Below, piece by piece: positions 48,761 through 57,035 of a stretch of 64,000 nt of DNA (its first letter is position 1; every line of letters starts with the position of its first letter). Position numbers and translations under genes: made by a program. This DNA is from Actinomycetota bacterium (GTDB lineage: Bacteria; Actinomycetota; Actinomycetes; Propionibacteriales; Nocardioidaceae), in assembly GCA_009701885.1 (NCBI GenBank), contig WLJH01000007.1, forward strand, positions 1-64,000, in the 5' to 3' direction. Under the pieces are notes generated by a model. That model saw only the letters and a program-made list of their open reading frames with translations. It did no database searches and had not been told where the DNA came from.

Positions 48761-51594
48761 CGGGCGCGCACCTGCCTCAGGTCGGGGTCGGTGCCCGAGG
48801 CCTCGGCGATCACGCCCAGGAAGACCTCCTCGAGCTGGCGGCGGCTGCTGACCGCCACGAGGTCCGCCCCGCTGCCGGCGACGAGGCGCACCACCTCGGC
48901 GCGGGGGAGGTCTGAGGTGACGACCAGTCGCGGCCCGACCGGCTCGGTCGCGCCCTCCGCCTCCTCCTCGGGCAGCACCTCGACGTCGGAGACGCCCGGC
49001 TGGCGGCGTACGACGTCGGCGACCGGGTCGGGGTCCGAGCCGGGCCCGAGCGTGAGCAGCGTGGTGCCGGCGCTGTCGACCAGCTCGGCCACGGTGCCGG
49101 TCACGACGACGCGGCCGGCGTGCATGACCACGACGTGCGAGCAGGTCATCTCGACCTCGGCCAGCAGGTGGCTGGAGACGATGACGGTGCGGCCGGCGGC
49201 GGCGTAGCGCTGCAGGATCGGCCGGAGCCCGGCGATCTGCGGCGGGTCGAGGCCGTTGGTCGGCTCGTCGAGCACGAGCACCTCGGGGAACCCGAGCATC
49301 GCCTGGGCGATCCCGAGCCGCTGGCGCATGCCCTGGCTGTAGGTGCGCACGGGCCGCTCGACCGCGCCGCCGAGCGCCGCGACCTCGAGCACCTCCTCGA
49401 AGCGGGCCTCCTCCTCGGGACGGCCGGTGGCGGCCCAGTAGGCGTGGAGGTTCTGTCGGCCGGTGAGGTGCGGCAGGAAGCCCGGGCCCTCGACCAGGGC
49501 ACCGACCCGCGCGAGCACGGGCGAGCCGGGGTGGACCTGCTCGCCGAGCACGTGCACGCGCCCGGAGTCCGGCCGGATCAGGCCCATGACCATGCGCAGG
49601 GTCGTGGTCTTCCCGGCGCCGTTGGGACCGAGCAGGCCGACGACCTGGCCGCGGCCGGCGGTCCAGGAGACGTCGTCGACCGCGCGGTGCCCGTCGGCGT
49701 AGGTCTTGACCAGGCCGTCGACGACGAGCGGCAGGTCGGCCAGCGCGGGGTCGGGGGTGCTGGCCCGGCGCCGGCGTCGTACGAGCGGCACGAGGACCGA
49801 GGCGGCCAGGAGCACGCCCAGGGCGACCAGGAGCCCGACGACCTCGGCGTCCGGGCCGCCGGACCCGCCGCCGACGGGGGTGCCGGCGACCGAGGGCAGC
49901 CGCAATCGGTCGACAGCGACGACGTCGGCGCGGGCCTCGCGCGGCGAGCTGTAGGTCTGGTCGGTCGTGGTGACGAGCACGCGTAGCCGGCTGCCCGCGG
50001 GCACCCGCCAGGTGCCGCCGGCGAGGTCGACGTCGACGGTGCGGGCCTCGCCCGGCGTGGTGGCGATCCGCACCGGCGCGACCAGCTGGCGGGTCAGCAC
50101 GGCGGTGTCGTCGGGGGTGACCTGCCACAGGCTGAGGAAGAGCGTGCTGGTCGGTGCGCTCGAGGTGACGCTGAGGCTGACCCGGGGCGCGCCGACGAGG
50201 ACCCGTTCCTCGTCGAGCGGCTCGGTGTCGAACGCGACCGACTGCCCCGGCAGGGCGGCGAGCGGGTAGGTCGAGACCGCATCGGTCACGGCGTCGACCA
50301 GGGCATCGCCGGTGCCGGGGACGGTGGTGAGCGAGGCCGGCACCCCGCCGGGTGGGTTCAGGACCGGTCGCGGCTCGGGGTCGAGCGGCACGTCGTCGTA
50401 CGTCGGCAGGGGCAGGTCGGGGGTCGTGAAGTCCTGCGGCTCGTCGCGCTCGCGGCCCGGGGCAGGCGGCACGGAGTAGGAGAACGGCGGCAGCGGCAGG
50501 TCGGCGGCGTCGCTGCCGCGCGGGTCGACGGCGGGGTCGAGGTAGTGGTCGAGCCAGCGCTCGAGCCCGGCCGCCTCGTCGAGCACCGACGTCGCGAACG
50601 CGTCGTGCCCGCCCTCGGTCCACCGCACGGCCACGGGGGTGCCGCGCTCGGTGAGGGCGGCGGCCGTCGCGTCGCTCTGGTCGGTGCCGAAGAGCGAGTC
50701 GGCGAGCCCCTGGACGAGGTATGTCGGGGCGCGCAGGTCGCCCAGCAGCGGGGCCGGGCTGTGCGCCGCCAGCATCCCCAGCAGCTCGTCGCTGGCCTCG
50801 CCGGTGCGGGACGCGTCGAGGAACAGCTCGCAGATCTCCCGGTCGAAGCGGCCGCACACGGGGTCGGTGGCCGCCCCCTGGGCGGCGCTCCCGAGGAAGA
50901 AGCGCGACGCCCACAGCTGCTTGAACGGCCCCGGCCCGCGGCTGCGCGCGGCCTGCGGGAAGAACGCCTCGGCCAGGTCGTTCCACGTGATCGCCGCGAC
51001 GACGGTGTCGACCCGGTCGTCGGTGGCGGCGGTCATCAGCGCCAGCGCCCCGCTGTACGACCCCCCGACCGCGGCCACCCGCGGGTCGCCCCGGCCGTCA
51101 CGCAGCACGTCGTCGCGCTCGGCGAGCTCGTCGACGAGGAGTCGCGCATCGGCGACCTCGAAGTCGGGGTCGGCCACGTGGATCCGGCCCCCGGAGGCTC
51201 CGAACCCACGAGCGGAGTAGGCCAGCACGACGTACCCCTGCGCGGCGAGCCGCCGCCCCAGCGCGTCGAGGTCGGCCTTGCTGCCGCCGAAGCCGTGGGT
51301 CGCCAGCACCGCCGGGTGCGGCCCCTGGCCGGCCGGGACGTACGTCGTGGTGTCGATCCGCACCTGCTGGCCGTCGGGCTCCGGACCGACCCGGACCATC
51401 GCCTCGGTCGTCGTCACCTCGGTCGGTGCTGCCGCGGGCTGGTCGTCGGACTGCTCGAGGACCTGGTCGACCTGCGGCTGTGCCGGGAGCGGCTGGGTGC
51501 GGAGCGGCTGGGCGGCGGTCGCGCCCGGGAGGAGGAGGGCGCCCCCGAGAGCCAGCGCGGCAGCGGTGGCCAGCGCGGCACGGGGTCGGGTCAT
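48757..51594 (-). CDS. Fusion: secreted S15/CocE-type alpha/beta hydrolase + transmembrane helix + ABC ATPase
   Basis: 945 residues. A signal peptide (AALATAAALALGGALLLPGATA) is followed by an alpha/beta hydrolase. The nucleophile elbow is VGGSYSGALAL, with PAVLATHGFGGSKAD as the oxyanion strand and WTEGGHDAF as the likely His. A jelly-roll C-domain of the X-Pro peptidase/CocE kind extends to about 580. One transmembrane helix (VVGLLVALGVLLAASVLVPLV, about 605-625) and an RRRRR stop-transfer come next. A complete ABC ATPase follows: GPNGAGKTTTLRMV, signature YSQGMRQRLGIAQAML, Walker B VLVLDEPTNGLDP. Topology therefore places the hydrolase outside and the ATPase inside. It pairs with the overlapping permease gene. 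Confidence 0.9.
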   Translation of the reverse strand: MTRPRAALATAAALALGGALLLPGATAAQPLRTQPLPAQPQVDQVLEQSDDQPAAAPTEVTTTEAMVRVGPEPDGQQVRIDTTTYVPAGQGPHPAVLATHGFGGSKADLDALGRRLAAQGYVVLAYSARGFGASGGRIHVADPDFEVADARLLVDELAERDDVLRDGRGDPRVAAVGGSYSGALALMTAATDDRVDTVVAAITWNDLAEAFFPQAARSRGPGPFKQLWASRFFLGSAAQGAATDPVCGRFDREICELFLDASRTGEASDELLGMLAAHSPAPLLGDLRAPTYLVQGLADSLFGTDQSDATAAALTERGTPVAVRWTEGGHDAFATSVLDEAAGLERWLDHYLDPAVDPRGSDAADLPLPPFSYSVPPAPGRERDEPQDFTTPDLPLPTYDDVPLDPEPRPVLNPPGGVPASLTTVPGTGDALVDAVTDAVSTYPLAALPGQSVAFDTEPLDEERVLVGAPRVSLSVTSSAPTSTLFLSLWQVTPDDTAVLTRQLVAPVRIATTPGEARTVDVDLAGGTWRVPAGSRLRVLVTTTDQTYSSPREARADVVAVDRLRLPSVAGTPVGGGSGGPDAEVVGLLVALGVLLAASVLVPLVRRRRRASTPDPALADLPLVVDGLVKTYADGHRAVDDVSWTAGRGQVVGLLGPNGAGKTTTLRMVMGLIRPDSGRVHVLGEQVHPGSPVLARVGALVEGPGFLPHLTGRQNLHAYWAATGRPEEEARFEEVLEVAALGGAVERPVRTYSQGMRQRLGIAQAMLGFPEVLVLDEPTNGLDPPQIAGLRPILQRYAAAGRTVIVSSHLLAEVEMTCSHVVVMHAGRVVVTGTVAELVDSAGTTLLTLGPGSDPDPVADVVRRQPGVSDVEVLPEEEAEGATEPVGPRLVVTSDLPRAEVVRLVAGSGADLVAVSSRRQLEEVFLGVIAEASGTDPDLRQVRAR

Positions 51595-51617
51595 GGGCGC
51601 AAGTCAACCGGGTGGGG

Positions 51618-51765
51618 GCAAGGTTTGTCGGCCGGCCGATAGAACGTGCGCTCCGGGTGGGTGGCCGCCTCGCAAGGTTCGTCGGCCGGCCGACAGACCT
51701 TGCGGTGGGCCGCTGGACCTTTGTCGTCCAACCCCAGGGTTCGTCGGCCGGCCGATGAACCTTGC
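51618..51765. repeat. Three copies of a 32-bp palindrome at the 3' end of the carboxyltransferase gene
   Basis: Copies at 51618-51649, 51672-51703 and 51734-51765 share the palindromic core CGTCGGCCGGCCGA with flanks GCAAGGTT and ACCTTGC. The last ends 4 bp before the carboxyltransferase stop codon (51772-51770). The 175-nt interval up to the fused hydrolase gene holds nothing else. Confidence 0.8.
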
Positions 51766-51769
51766 CGCG

Positions 51770-53242
51770 TCAGCCGGCGTACCGCGCCGCCCGCTCAGCC
51801 GGCGAGCCCGGCCCCCGGGCGAGCAGCCCCGCCAGCTCGTGCGCCAGGACGGCGCCGACCCGGCGGCAGAACTCCTCCGGCTCCTCGGCGGCGTCGGGCT
51901 TCTCGGCCACGACCCGGTCCACGACACCGATGGCGTGCAGGTCCAGGGCGCGGACCTTCTGCGCGCGCGCCATCTCGGGGGCGTGGGCGGTGTCGCGGTG
52001 GACGATCGCGGAGGCGCCCTCGGGCGGGAGCGGGGAGAGCCAGGCGTGCTGTGCGGCGACGACCCGGTCGGCGGGGAGCAGGGCGAGCGCGCCGCCGCCG
52101 TTGCCCTCGCCGAGCATGAGGGACAGGGTCGGGGCGTCGAGGGTGACGAGGTCGCCGAGGCAGCGGGCGATCTCGCCGGCGAGCCCGCCGTTCTCGGCGT
52201 CCATCGACAGCGCGGCACCGGCGGTGTCGATCACCGTGAGCAGCGGCAGCCCGAGCTCGGAGGCGAGCCGCATCCCGCGCCGGGCCTCGCGCAGCGCCCC
52301 GGGGCCGAGCGGGTGCGCGGCGGTCTGCCCGCGGCGGTCCTGGCCGAGGAACACGCACGGCACGTCACCGAAGCGCACCAGCGCGATGAGCAGCCCCGGG
52401 TCGGACTCGCCCTGGCCGGTGCCGTTGAGGGGGACGACGTCGCTGGCGGCGTACTTCAGCAGCCGGCGTACGCCGGGCCGGCCGGTGTCGCGCGAGCGGG
52501 TGACGGCGTCCCAGGTGTCGACGTCGGGCACCGCTTCGTCGGCCGGCTCCGGTGCGGACAGGTCGGCCGGCGGCCGCATGACCCGCAGCGCCCGGTCGAG
52601 GATGTCGGGGATGTCCTCGGGCGCGACGACGGCATCGATGATGCCGCGGGCGTAGAGGTTCTCCGAGGTCTGCACGTCCTCGGGGAACTCCTCGCCGTAG
52701 AGCGCCTGGTAGACCCGCGGCCCCAGGAACCCCACCAGCGCACCCGGCTCGGCCACCGTCACGTGCCCGAGCGAGCCCCACGACGCCATGACCCCGCCGG
52801 TGGTCGGGTTGCGGAGGTAGACGAGGTAGGGCAGGCCCGCGCCGCGGTGCGCCATGACCGCCTCCGCGATCCGGACCATCTGCACGAACGCCGGCGTCCC
52901 CTCCTGCATCCGGGTGCCGCCGGAGATCGGCGCGGCGAGCAGTGGCAGCCCCTCGTGGGTCGCGCGGCGGATCGCGGCGACCAGCCGGTCGGCGGTGGCC
53001 CGGCCGATGGAGCCGGCCAGGAACCCGAACTCGCCGACCAGCACCGCCACCCGCCGCCCGCGCAGCAGCCCCTCGCCGGTCAGCACCGACTCGTCGGTCC
53101 CGGCCTTCTCGCGGGCCTTCGCCAGGTCGGCGGCGTACGCCTCGGAGATCTCGCCGTACGCCGGCGGCTCGTCCCACGAGGACCACGACCCCGCGTCGAG
53201 GACGAGGTCGATGAGGTCGGCAGCGCTGAGTCGATCGGGCAT
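51770..53242 (-). CDS. Acyl-CoA carboxylase carboxyltransferase (fused AccD/AccA-type)
   Basis: A 490-residue protein with two crotonase-like carboxyltransferase halves. First: VAVLVGEFGFLAGSIG, PLLAAPISGGTRMQEGT, RNPTTGGVMASWGSLGHVTVAEPGALVGFLGPRV. Second: GMRLASELGLPLLTVIDTAGAALS and LMLGEGNGGGALALLPAD. There is no zinc-ribbon at the N-terminus. It transfers carboxyl from biotin to an acyl-CoA; the biotin carboxylase subunit is not nearby. ATG 53242 is supported by TACCCT 6 nt upstream. Confidence 0.87.
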   Translation of the reverse strand: MPDRLSAADLIDLVLDAGSWSSWDEPPAYGEISEAYAADLAKAREKAGTDESVLTGEGLLRGRRVAVLVGEFGFLAGSIGRATADRLVAAIRRATHEGLPLLAAPISGGTRMQEGTPAFVQMVRIAEAVMAHRGAGLPYLVYLRNPTTGGVMASWGSLGHVTVAEPGALVGFLGPRVYQALYGEEFPEDVQTSENLYARGIIDAVVAPEDIPDILDRALRVMRPPADLSAPEPADEAVPDVDTWDAVTRSRDTGRPGVRRLLKYAASDVVPLNGTGQGESDPGLLIALVRFGDVPCVFLGQDRRGQTAAHPLGPGALREARRGMRLASELGLPLLTVIDTAGAALSMDAENGGLAGEIARCLGDLVTLDAPTLSLMLGEGNGGGALALLPADRVVAAQHAWLSPLPPEGASAIVHRDTAHAPEMARAQKVRALDLHAIGVVDRVVAEKPDAAEEPEEFCRRVGAVLAHELAGLLARGPGSPAERAARYAG

Positions 53243-53248
53243 GGTCGG

Positions 53249-53254
53249 AGGGTA
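53249..53254 (-). promoter_or_regulatory. -10 hexamer TACCCT, leaderless start
   Basis: Minus strand TACCCT lies 6 nt before the carboxyltransferase ATG. Confidence 0.5.
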
Positions 53255-53290
53255 GGCCGCGCGGCGGCTGTGGGCTGACCGTCTCCGGGG

Positions 53291-53354
53291 GTCGAGCAGC
53301 GAGCGCCAGCGGGCGCGGTCTCGACGACGGCTCGCCAGGGCTCGCCTGCTCGAC
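53291..53354. repeat. Palindromic intergenic repeat after the epimerase gene
   Basis: GTCGAGCAG with CGAGC (53291-53305) is inverted at 53340-53354 (GCTCGCCTGCTCGAC), with GGTCTCGACGACGGCTCG between. It lies 5 bp after the epimerase stop and may serve as its terminator. Confidence 0.6.
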
Positions 53355-53359
53355 CGACG

Positions 53360-54343
53360 CTAGGAGAGCAGGGCCAGCACCTCGGCCTCCTCCTCCCGGG
53401 TCAACCCGGTGACGACGGCGTCCGGCGTCGCGCGCAGCCAGGCGAGGGTGTCGCGGGCGGTCTCGGCGATCCGGCGCACCGTGAGACCGGCGGCCTCCGA
53501 GGGGGTCCAGTCGTGCGCGAGCATCCCGTCGTACGCCGGTCGCGGCAGCCACAGCGGGAGCGACCGTGGCCCCGACCAGGGCTGCACGCCGGCCGCCGCG
53601 AGCTCGTCGTCGCCGGCCCACACCCACGCCGGGGTCACGTCGAGCCCGATGGTGCAGTCGGTCAGGAGGTCGCCGACGGTCATGGCGGGACCGACGCCGT
53701 CGAACGTGCCGGTGAGACCGTCCTCGGCCGCGCGCACGATCCACGTGGCGAGGTCGCGGACGTCGATGACCTGCACGGTGTCGGTCGGCAGGCCGCCGGC
53801 CAGCACCTCCTCGGCATGCTCCACGTCGGCCAACCGGGCCGGCCAGTAGCTGAAGCGGCCCGTCGGGTCGCCGGGGCCCACGATCAGCCCGGGGCGGACC
53901 ACGAAGGAGCGCTCGACCCCGTCGCGGACCAGCTGCTCGCACGCGACCTTCATCGGCCCGTAGGCGTCGGGCTGCTCGCTGAGGTCGACGTCCTCGGGCT
54001 GCGGGTCGCGCAGGGGGAGGGTCGCCGGGGACCCGTCGGGGGTCGTCTCGTCGGCGTAGACGTTGATCGTGGAGACGAAGGTCCAGTGCGCCCCGGGCCA
54101 GGCGGCCACCGCGCGACGCACCCACGACGGCGTACGGGCCACGTCGACGACGGCGTCGAACCGCTCGGCCGCGAGGTCGGCCGGCACCTCGCCGGTCCGG
54201 TCGAAGGCCACGTGCTGGGCCCCCTCGGGCGCCGACCCGGAGGCGCCGCGGGCCGCGCACACCACCTCGTGCCCGCGCGCCAGCGCCTCGACCGCCACCG
54301 TCCGCGACAGGAACAGCGTCCCGCCCAGCACCAGGATCCTCAT
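53360..54343 (-). CDS. NAD-dependent epimerase/dehydratase family protein (extended SDR)
   Basis: A 327-residue atypical extended SDR. The nucleotide loop is ILVLGGTLFLSRTVAVEAL. FDAVVDVARTPSWVRR, FVSTINVYAD, the Tyr/Lys-type pair AYGPMKVACEQ, VVRPGLIVGPGDPTGRFSYW and VIDVRDLATWIV follow. This set matches reductases of the NAD-dependent epimerase type common in actinobacteria; the substrate is unknown. GAGGGT lies 6 nt before the ATG, weakly consistent with a leaderless start. Confidence 0.87.
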   Translation of the reverse strand: MRILVLGGTLFLSRTVAVEALARGHEVVCAARGASGSAPEGAQHVAFDRTGEVPADLAAERFDAVVDVARTPSWVRRAVAAWPGAHWTFVSTINVYADETTPDGSPATLPLRDPQPEDVDLSEQPDAYGPMKVACEQLVRDGVERSFVVRPGLIVGPGDPTGRFSYWPARLADVEHAEEVLAGGLPTDTVQVIDVRDLATWIVRAAEDGLTGTFDGVGPAMTVGDLLTDCTIGLDVTPAWVWAGDDELAAAGVQPWSGPRSLPLWLPRPAYDGMLAHDWTPSEAAGLTVRRIAETARDTLAWLRATPDAVVTGLTREEEAEVLALLS

Positions 54344-54406
54344 GCCGTCACCCTCGCCGGGCCCGGTCGGCGCGGGGAAGGGGTGTTCGCGGTGGGCTGA
54401 CGGGGT

Positions 54407-54464
54407 TACTCCGAATCAGATGTGATGCGGGACGCGAGCTGAGCATCAGATCTGATTCGGAGTA
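54407..54464. repeat. 21-bp inverted repeat flanking the truncation point of tauD
   Basis: Left arm 54407-54427 (TACTCCGAATCAGAT then GTGATG) and right arm 54444-54464 match in 20 of 21 positions when inverted, with a 16-nt loop. It is AT-richer than its surroundings and lies just where the TauD homology starts. Confidence 0.8.
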
Positions 54465-54835
54465 CCTCGCTCGTCAGCCTGGCCGACAAGACCCTGCGCC
54501 ACGTCGTCACCGGCGTCGACCCGGGCCCGGGCGAGCAGGCCGAGGCCGAGCACCCGCTCTTCCGGCCGCACCCGGTCACGGGCCGCCCGGCGCTCTACCT
54601 CACCGCCCCGAAGCGGTGCGGCGCGATCAGCGGCCTCGACGAGATCGAGACCCGCGAGGTCGTCGCCCGCCTGCTCGACCACTCCACGCGCCCCGACAAC
54701 GTCCTCGCCCACCGCTGGGCCCCCGGCGACGTGGTGCTCTGGGACAACGCCTGCGTGCTGCACCGCGCCGACCACTCCGCCGTCGTCGGCGGCCGGGTCA
54801 TGCACCGGGGGATGGTCGCCTCCCACGTGGCCTGA
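54465..54835 (+). pseudogene. TauD/TfdA-family dioxygenase, 5'-truncated
   Basis: The frame ending at TGA 54833-54835 reads SLADKTLRHVVTGVDPG, HPLFRPHPVTGRPALYL, AISGLDEIETREVVARLLDH, LAHRWAPGDVVLWDN, VLHRAD and RVMHRGMV. This is the C-terminal third of an Fe(II)/2-oxoglutarate dioxygenase, with the distal His (LHRAD) and the 2-oxoglutarate Arg (MHR). The N-terminal part with the H-x-D pair is missing and no start codon fits. A TGA lies in frame at 54440 and the inverted repeat abuts the break. Confidence 0.8.
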
Positions 54836-54847
54836 CCCCCAGGCTCC

Positions 54848-54958
54848 GTGACTCGGCGCTGGTTCGAGGGTGACTCGGCACGTTTTCGAGCGTGACTCGG
54901 CGCGCGCCGAGTCGGCCTCGAATCCGCGCCGAGTGAGCGTTGAACCAGCGCCGAGTCA
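54848..54958. repeat. Facing 22-bp repeat arrays between tauD remnant and metallopeptidase gene
   Basis: GTGACTCGGC occurs at 54848, 54870 and 54892 (22-bp steps). The inverted GCCGAGT occurs at 54906, 54928 and 54950 (22-bp steps). The two arms face each other around 54903. The metallopeptidase stop codon (54958-54956) is part of the last unit. Confidence 0.85.
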
Positions 54959-56440
54959 GCGGGGAGGGGAGTCGGTCCCGAGCAGCCAGGCATCGAAGAC
55001 CGGCGCGAGGTCCCGGCCCGCCTCGGTCGACCACCACGAGACGACGTCGTCGTACGACGCGGTGCCGTAGGGGCGGGAGGCCGGCCACTCCCGCACGAGT
55101 CGCCAGAACAGCTCGTCGCCGAGCAGCTCGCGGACCTCGTGCCACATCAGCGCCCCGGAGTAGTAGGCGTTGCCCTCGCCGAAGGTGGCCGGGTCGTACG
55201 CCGCGGGCGGCCCCGACTCCGCGCGCATCGCCGGTTCGTCCTGGGCCCAGAAGTCAAGCAGCTCCTCGAGGGAGTAGGGCTCCTCCTCGGCCTGCCACAG
55301 CCCCTGGAGGTACATCACCATGCCCTCGTTCATCCACAGGTCGCGCCAGGTCTCGGGCCCCAGGAGGTTGCCCCACCAGTGGTGCGCGATCTCGTGCACC
55401 AGCACGGGCGTCGAGGTCGTGTACTCGGTCATGCCCAGGGTCACCATGCCCTGGGTCTCCATGCCCGACTGCGACTCCACGAACAGGAACCCCAGGCTGT
55501 CGAAGGGGTAGGGCCCGAGCCGCTCCTCCAGCCAGGCCAGGCCGCGGTCGGCCTCGGCCAGCCCGGCCTCGGCGTCGACGCGGTCCTCGGCGCCGACCGG
55601 CACCCAGTACGACAGCGGCACGCTGCTGCTGGAGACGGCCTCGCTGACGGCGTACTCACCCGTCGCGATCGTCGCGAGGTACGACGCCATCGGCCGGTCC
55701 ATCACCCACCGGGTCGTGGTCACGCCGTCGGCGTCGGTGCGGGAGACCAGCTCGCCGTTGGCGACCCCGACGCGCGGGCTCGGGACCGAGATGGTGATGT
55801 CGTAGGTCGCCTTGTCGGCGGGCTGGTCGTTGACGGCGTACCAGCTGTGCGCGCCCGTCGGCTCCTGCATCGTCCAGGTGTCGCCGGCCTCGGTGGTCGT
55901 CCAGCCGTTGGTGCTGAAGTCGCCGCGGGTGGTGGGCGCCGGGACGGGGCGCGGGGTCCCGGAGTACTCCACCTCGAGCGCGTGCCGAGCGCCCTCCTCG
56001 ACCGAGTAGCGCACGAGCAGGTCGTTGCCGCTGCGGTCGAAGGCGACCGCCTCCCCGTCGACCCGGGTGCTGCTGACCTCCAGGGTGGGGCTGAGGTCGA
56101 GCACCACCTGACGGCCGTCGCGGGCGGCCCGGAAGAGGACGGTCTGGCGCCCCGTGAGCAGCCGCTGCTCGGGGTCCCACGCGAGGTCGAGGTCGTGGTG
56201 CAGGGTGTCGAGGACCGGGTGCCCGACCGCGGGGTAGACCGGGTCGCGGCGCGGCCGGCTGGTCGAGGCGTCCAGGGCCGGGTCGTCGAGGTCGGGGAGC
56301 TCGCCGAGCGCGACGGGCTCCAGCGCGACGGTGGCGGTGTCGTCGAGGACCTCGACCCCGGAGTCCGGGTCACCCGCGGTGCAGCCGGAGAGGGCGAGGC
56401 CGAGGGCGGCCACCAGGGCGACCCGGCGGGCCCGGTTCAC
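54956..56440 (-). CDS. M1-family zinc metallopeptidase lipoprotein
   Basis: 494 residues. Lipobox ALSGCTAG; N-terminal M1 beta domain (HHDLDLAWDPEQRLLTGRQTVLF, VEYSGTPRPVPAP, MQEPTGAHSWYAVNDQPADKATYD). Catalytic domain: SGMETQGMVTLG, the zinc site VHEIAHHWWGNLLGPETWRDLWMNEG (HExxH with the downstream Glu) and YYSGALMWHEVRELLGDELF. It is an aminopeptidase-like enzyme on the outer face. GTG 56440 overlaps the sigma-factor stop by 4 bp (GTGA). A dedicated sigma factor in front of an exported peptidase suggests a self-contained envelope response. Confidence 0.9.
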   Translation of the reverse strand: MNRARRVALVAALGLALSGCTAGDPDSGVEVLDDTATVALEPVALGELPDLDDPALDASTSRPRRDPVYPAVGHPVLDTLHHDLDLAWDPEQRLLTGRQTVLFRAARDGRQVVLDLSPTLEVSSTRVDGEAVAFDRSGNDLLVRYSVEEGARHALEVEYSGTPRPVPAPTTRGDFSTNGWTTTEAGDTWTMQEPTGAHSWYAVNDQPADKATYDITISVPSPRVGVANGELVSRTDADGVTTTRWVMDRPMASYLATIATGEYAVSEAVSSSSVPLSYWVPVGAEDRVDAEAGLAEADRGLAWLEERLGPYPFDSLGFLFVESQSGMETQGMVTLGMTEYTTSTPVLVHEIAHHWWGNLLGPETWRDLWMNEGMVMYLQGLWQAEEEPYSLEELLDFWAQDEPAMRAESGPPAAYDPATFGEGNAYYSGALMWHEVRELLGDELFWRLVREWPASRPYGTASYDDVVSWWSTEAGRDLAPVFDAWLLGTDSPPR

Positions 56441-57006
56441 GCGTCGGCCGCCAGCAGCGGGCGGGTCAGCTTGCGGCCGTGGTGGATCCGCGCCTTGACC
56501 GTGCCGAGCGGCACCTCGAGCAGGGCGGCTATCTCGTCGTACGGCAAGCCGTGCACGTCGCGCAGCAGCAGCGGCTCGACCAGCTGCGGGTGGTCGCGCT
56601 CGAGCACCTCCATCGCCTCGAGCAGGTCCAGCCGGGTGCCGGCGATGACGCTCGTGGTGCGGGGGTCCGGGCGGTCGAGCCGGGTGCCGGGCTCCATCAG
56701 GTCGGCAGGCGTGGCCTGGTTCTTCAGCCGGCGGTAGGTCGACCGGGCGCTGTTGACGCAGACCGCGTGCAGCCAGGTGGTGAACCGGCCGCGGCCGTGC
56801 CACGACCCGATCTTGCGGCTCACGTTGAGCAGCGCCTCCTGGCAGGCGTCCTCGGCGTCCGCGAGGTGCGGGAGGACGCCGCGGCAGGCCGCGAGCGCGC
56901 GGGGGCTTACGGCGCCGAGCAGCTGCTCGAGCGCGTCGCGGTCGCCCTGCTGCGCGCGCCGCGCGAGCGCGTCGACGTCGTCGGGGCCCAGGCCCTCACT
57001 GGTCAC
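56437..57006 (-). CDS. ECF-type RNA polymerase sigma factor
   Basis: A 189-residue sigma-70 family protein. Region 2: DALEQLLGAVSPRALAACRGVLPHLADAEDACQEALLNV then WHGRGRFTTWLHAVCVNSARSTYRRL. Region 4: HPQLVEPLLLRDVHGLPYDEIAALLEVPLGTVKARIHHGRKL. No anti-sigma gene is adjacent; the coupled gene is a metallopeptidase. GTG 57006 has GGAGG upstream. It is divergent from a protein kinase with overlapping promoters (CATAGT on this strand at 57031-57026). Confidence 0.9.
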   Translation of the reverse strand: MTSEGLGPDDVDALARRAQQGDRDALEQLLGAVSPRALAACRGVLPHLADAEDACQEALLNVSRKIGSWHGRGRFTTWLHAVCVNSARSTYRRLKNQATPADLMEPGTRLDRPDPRTTSVIAGTRLDLLEAMEVLERDHPQLVEPLLLRDVHGLPYDEIAALLEVPLGTVKARIHHGRKLTRPLLAADA

Positions 57007-57023
57007 TCTCCACCTCCATGGAG

Positions 57024-57029
57024 CACTAT
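57024..57029 (+). promoter_or_regulatory. -10 hexamer CACTAT of the kinase, overlapping a divergent CATAGT
   Basis: CACTAT lies 6 nt before GTG 57036. On the other strand CATAGT overlaps it and points to the sigma gene, so the two divergent genes may compete for polymerase. Confidence 0.45.
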
Positions 57030-57035
57030 GCCCCG

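Noticed and set aside
54848..54958. CRISPR array
   Set aside because: The 22-bp units are contiguous, have no unique spacers of 30 nt or more, reverse orientation in the middle, and there are no cas genes.
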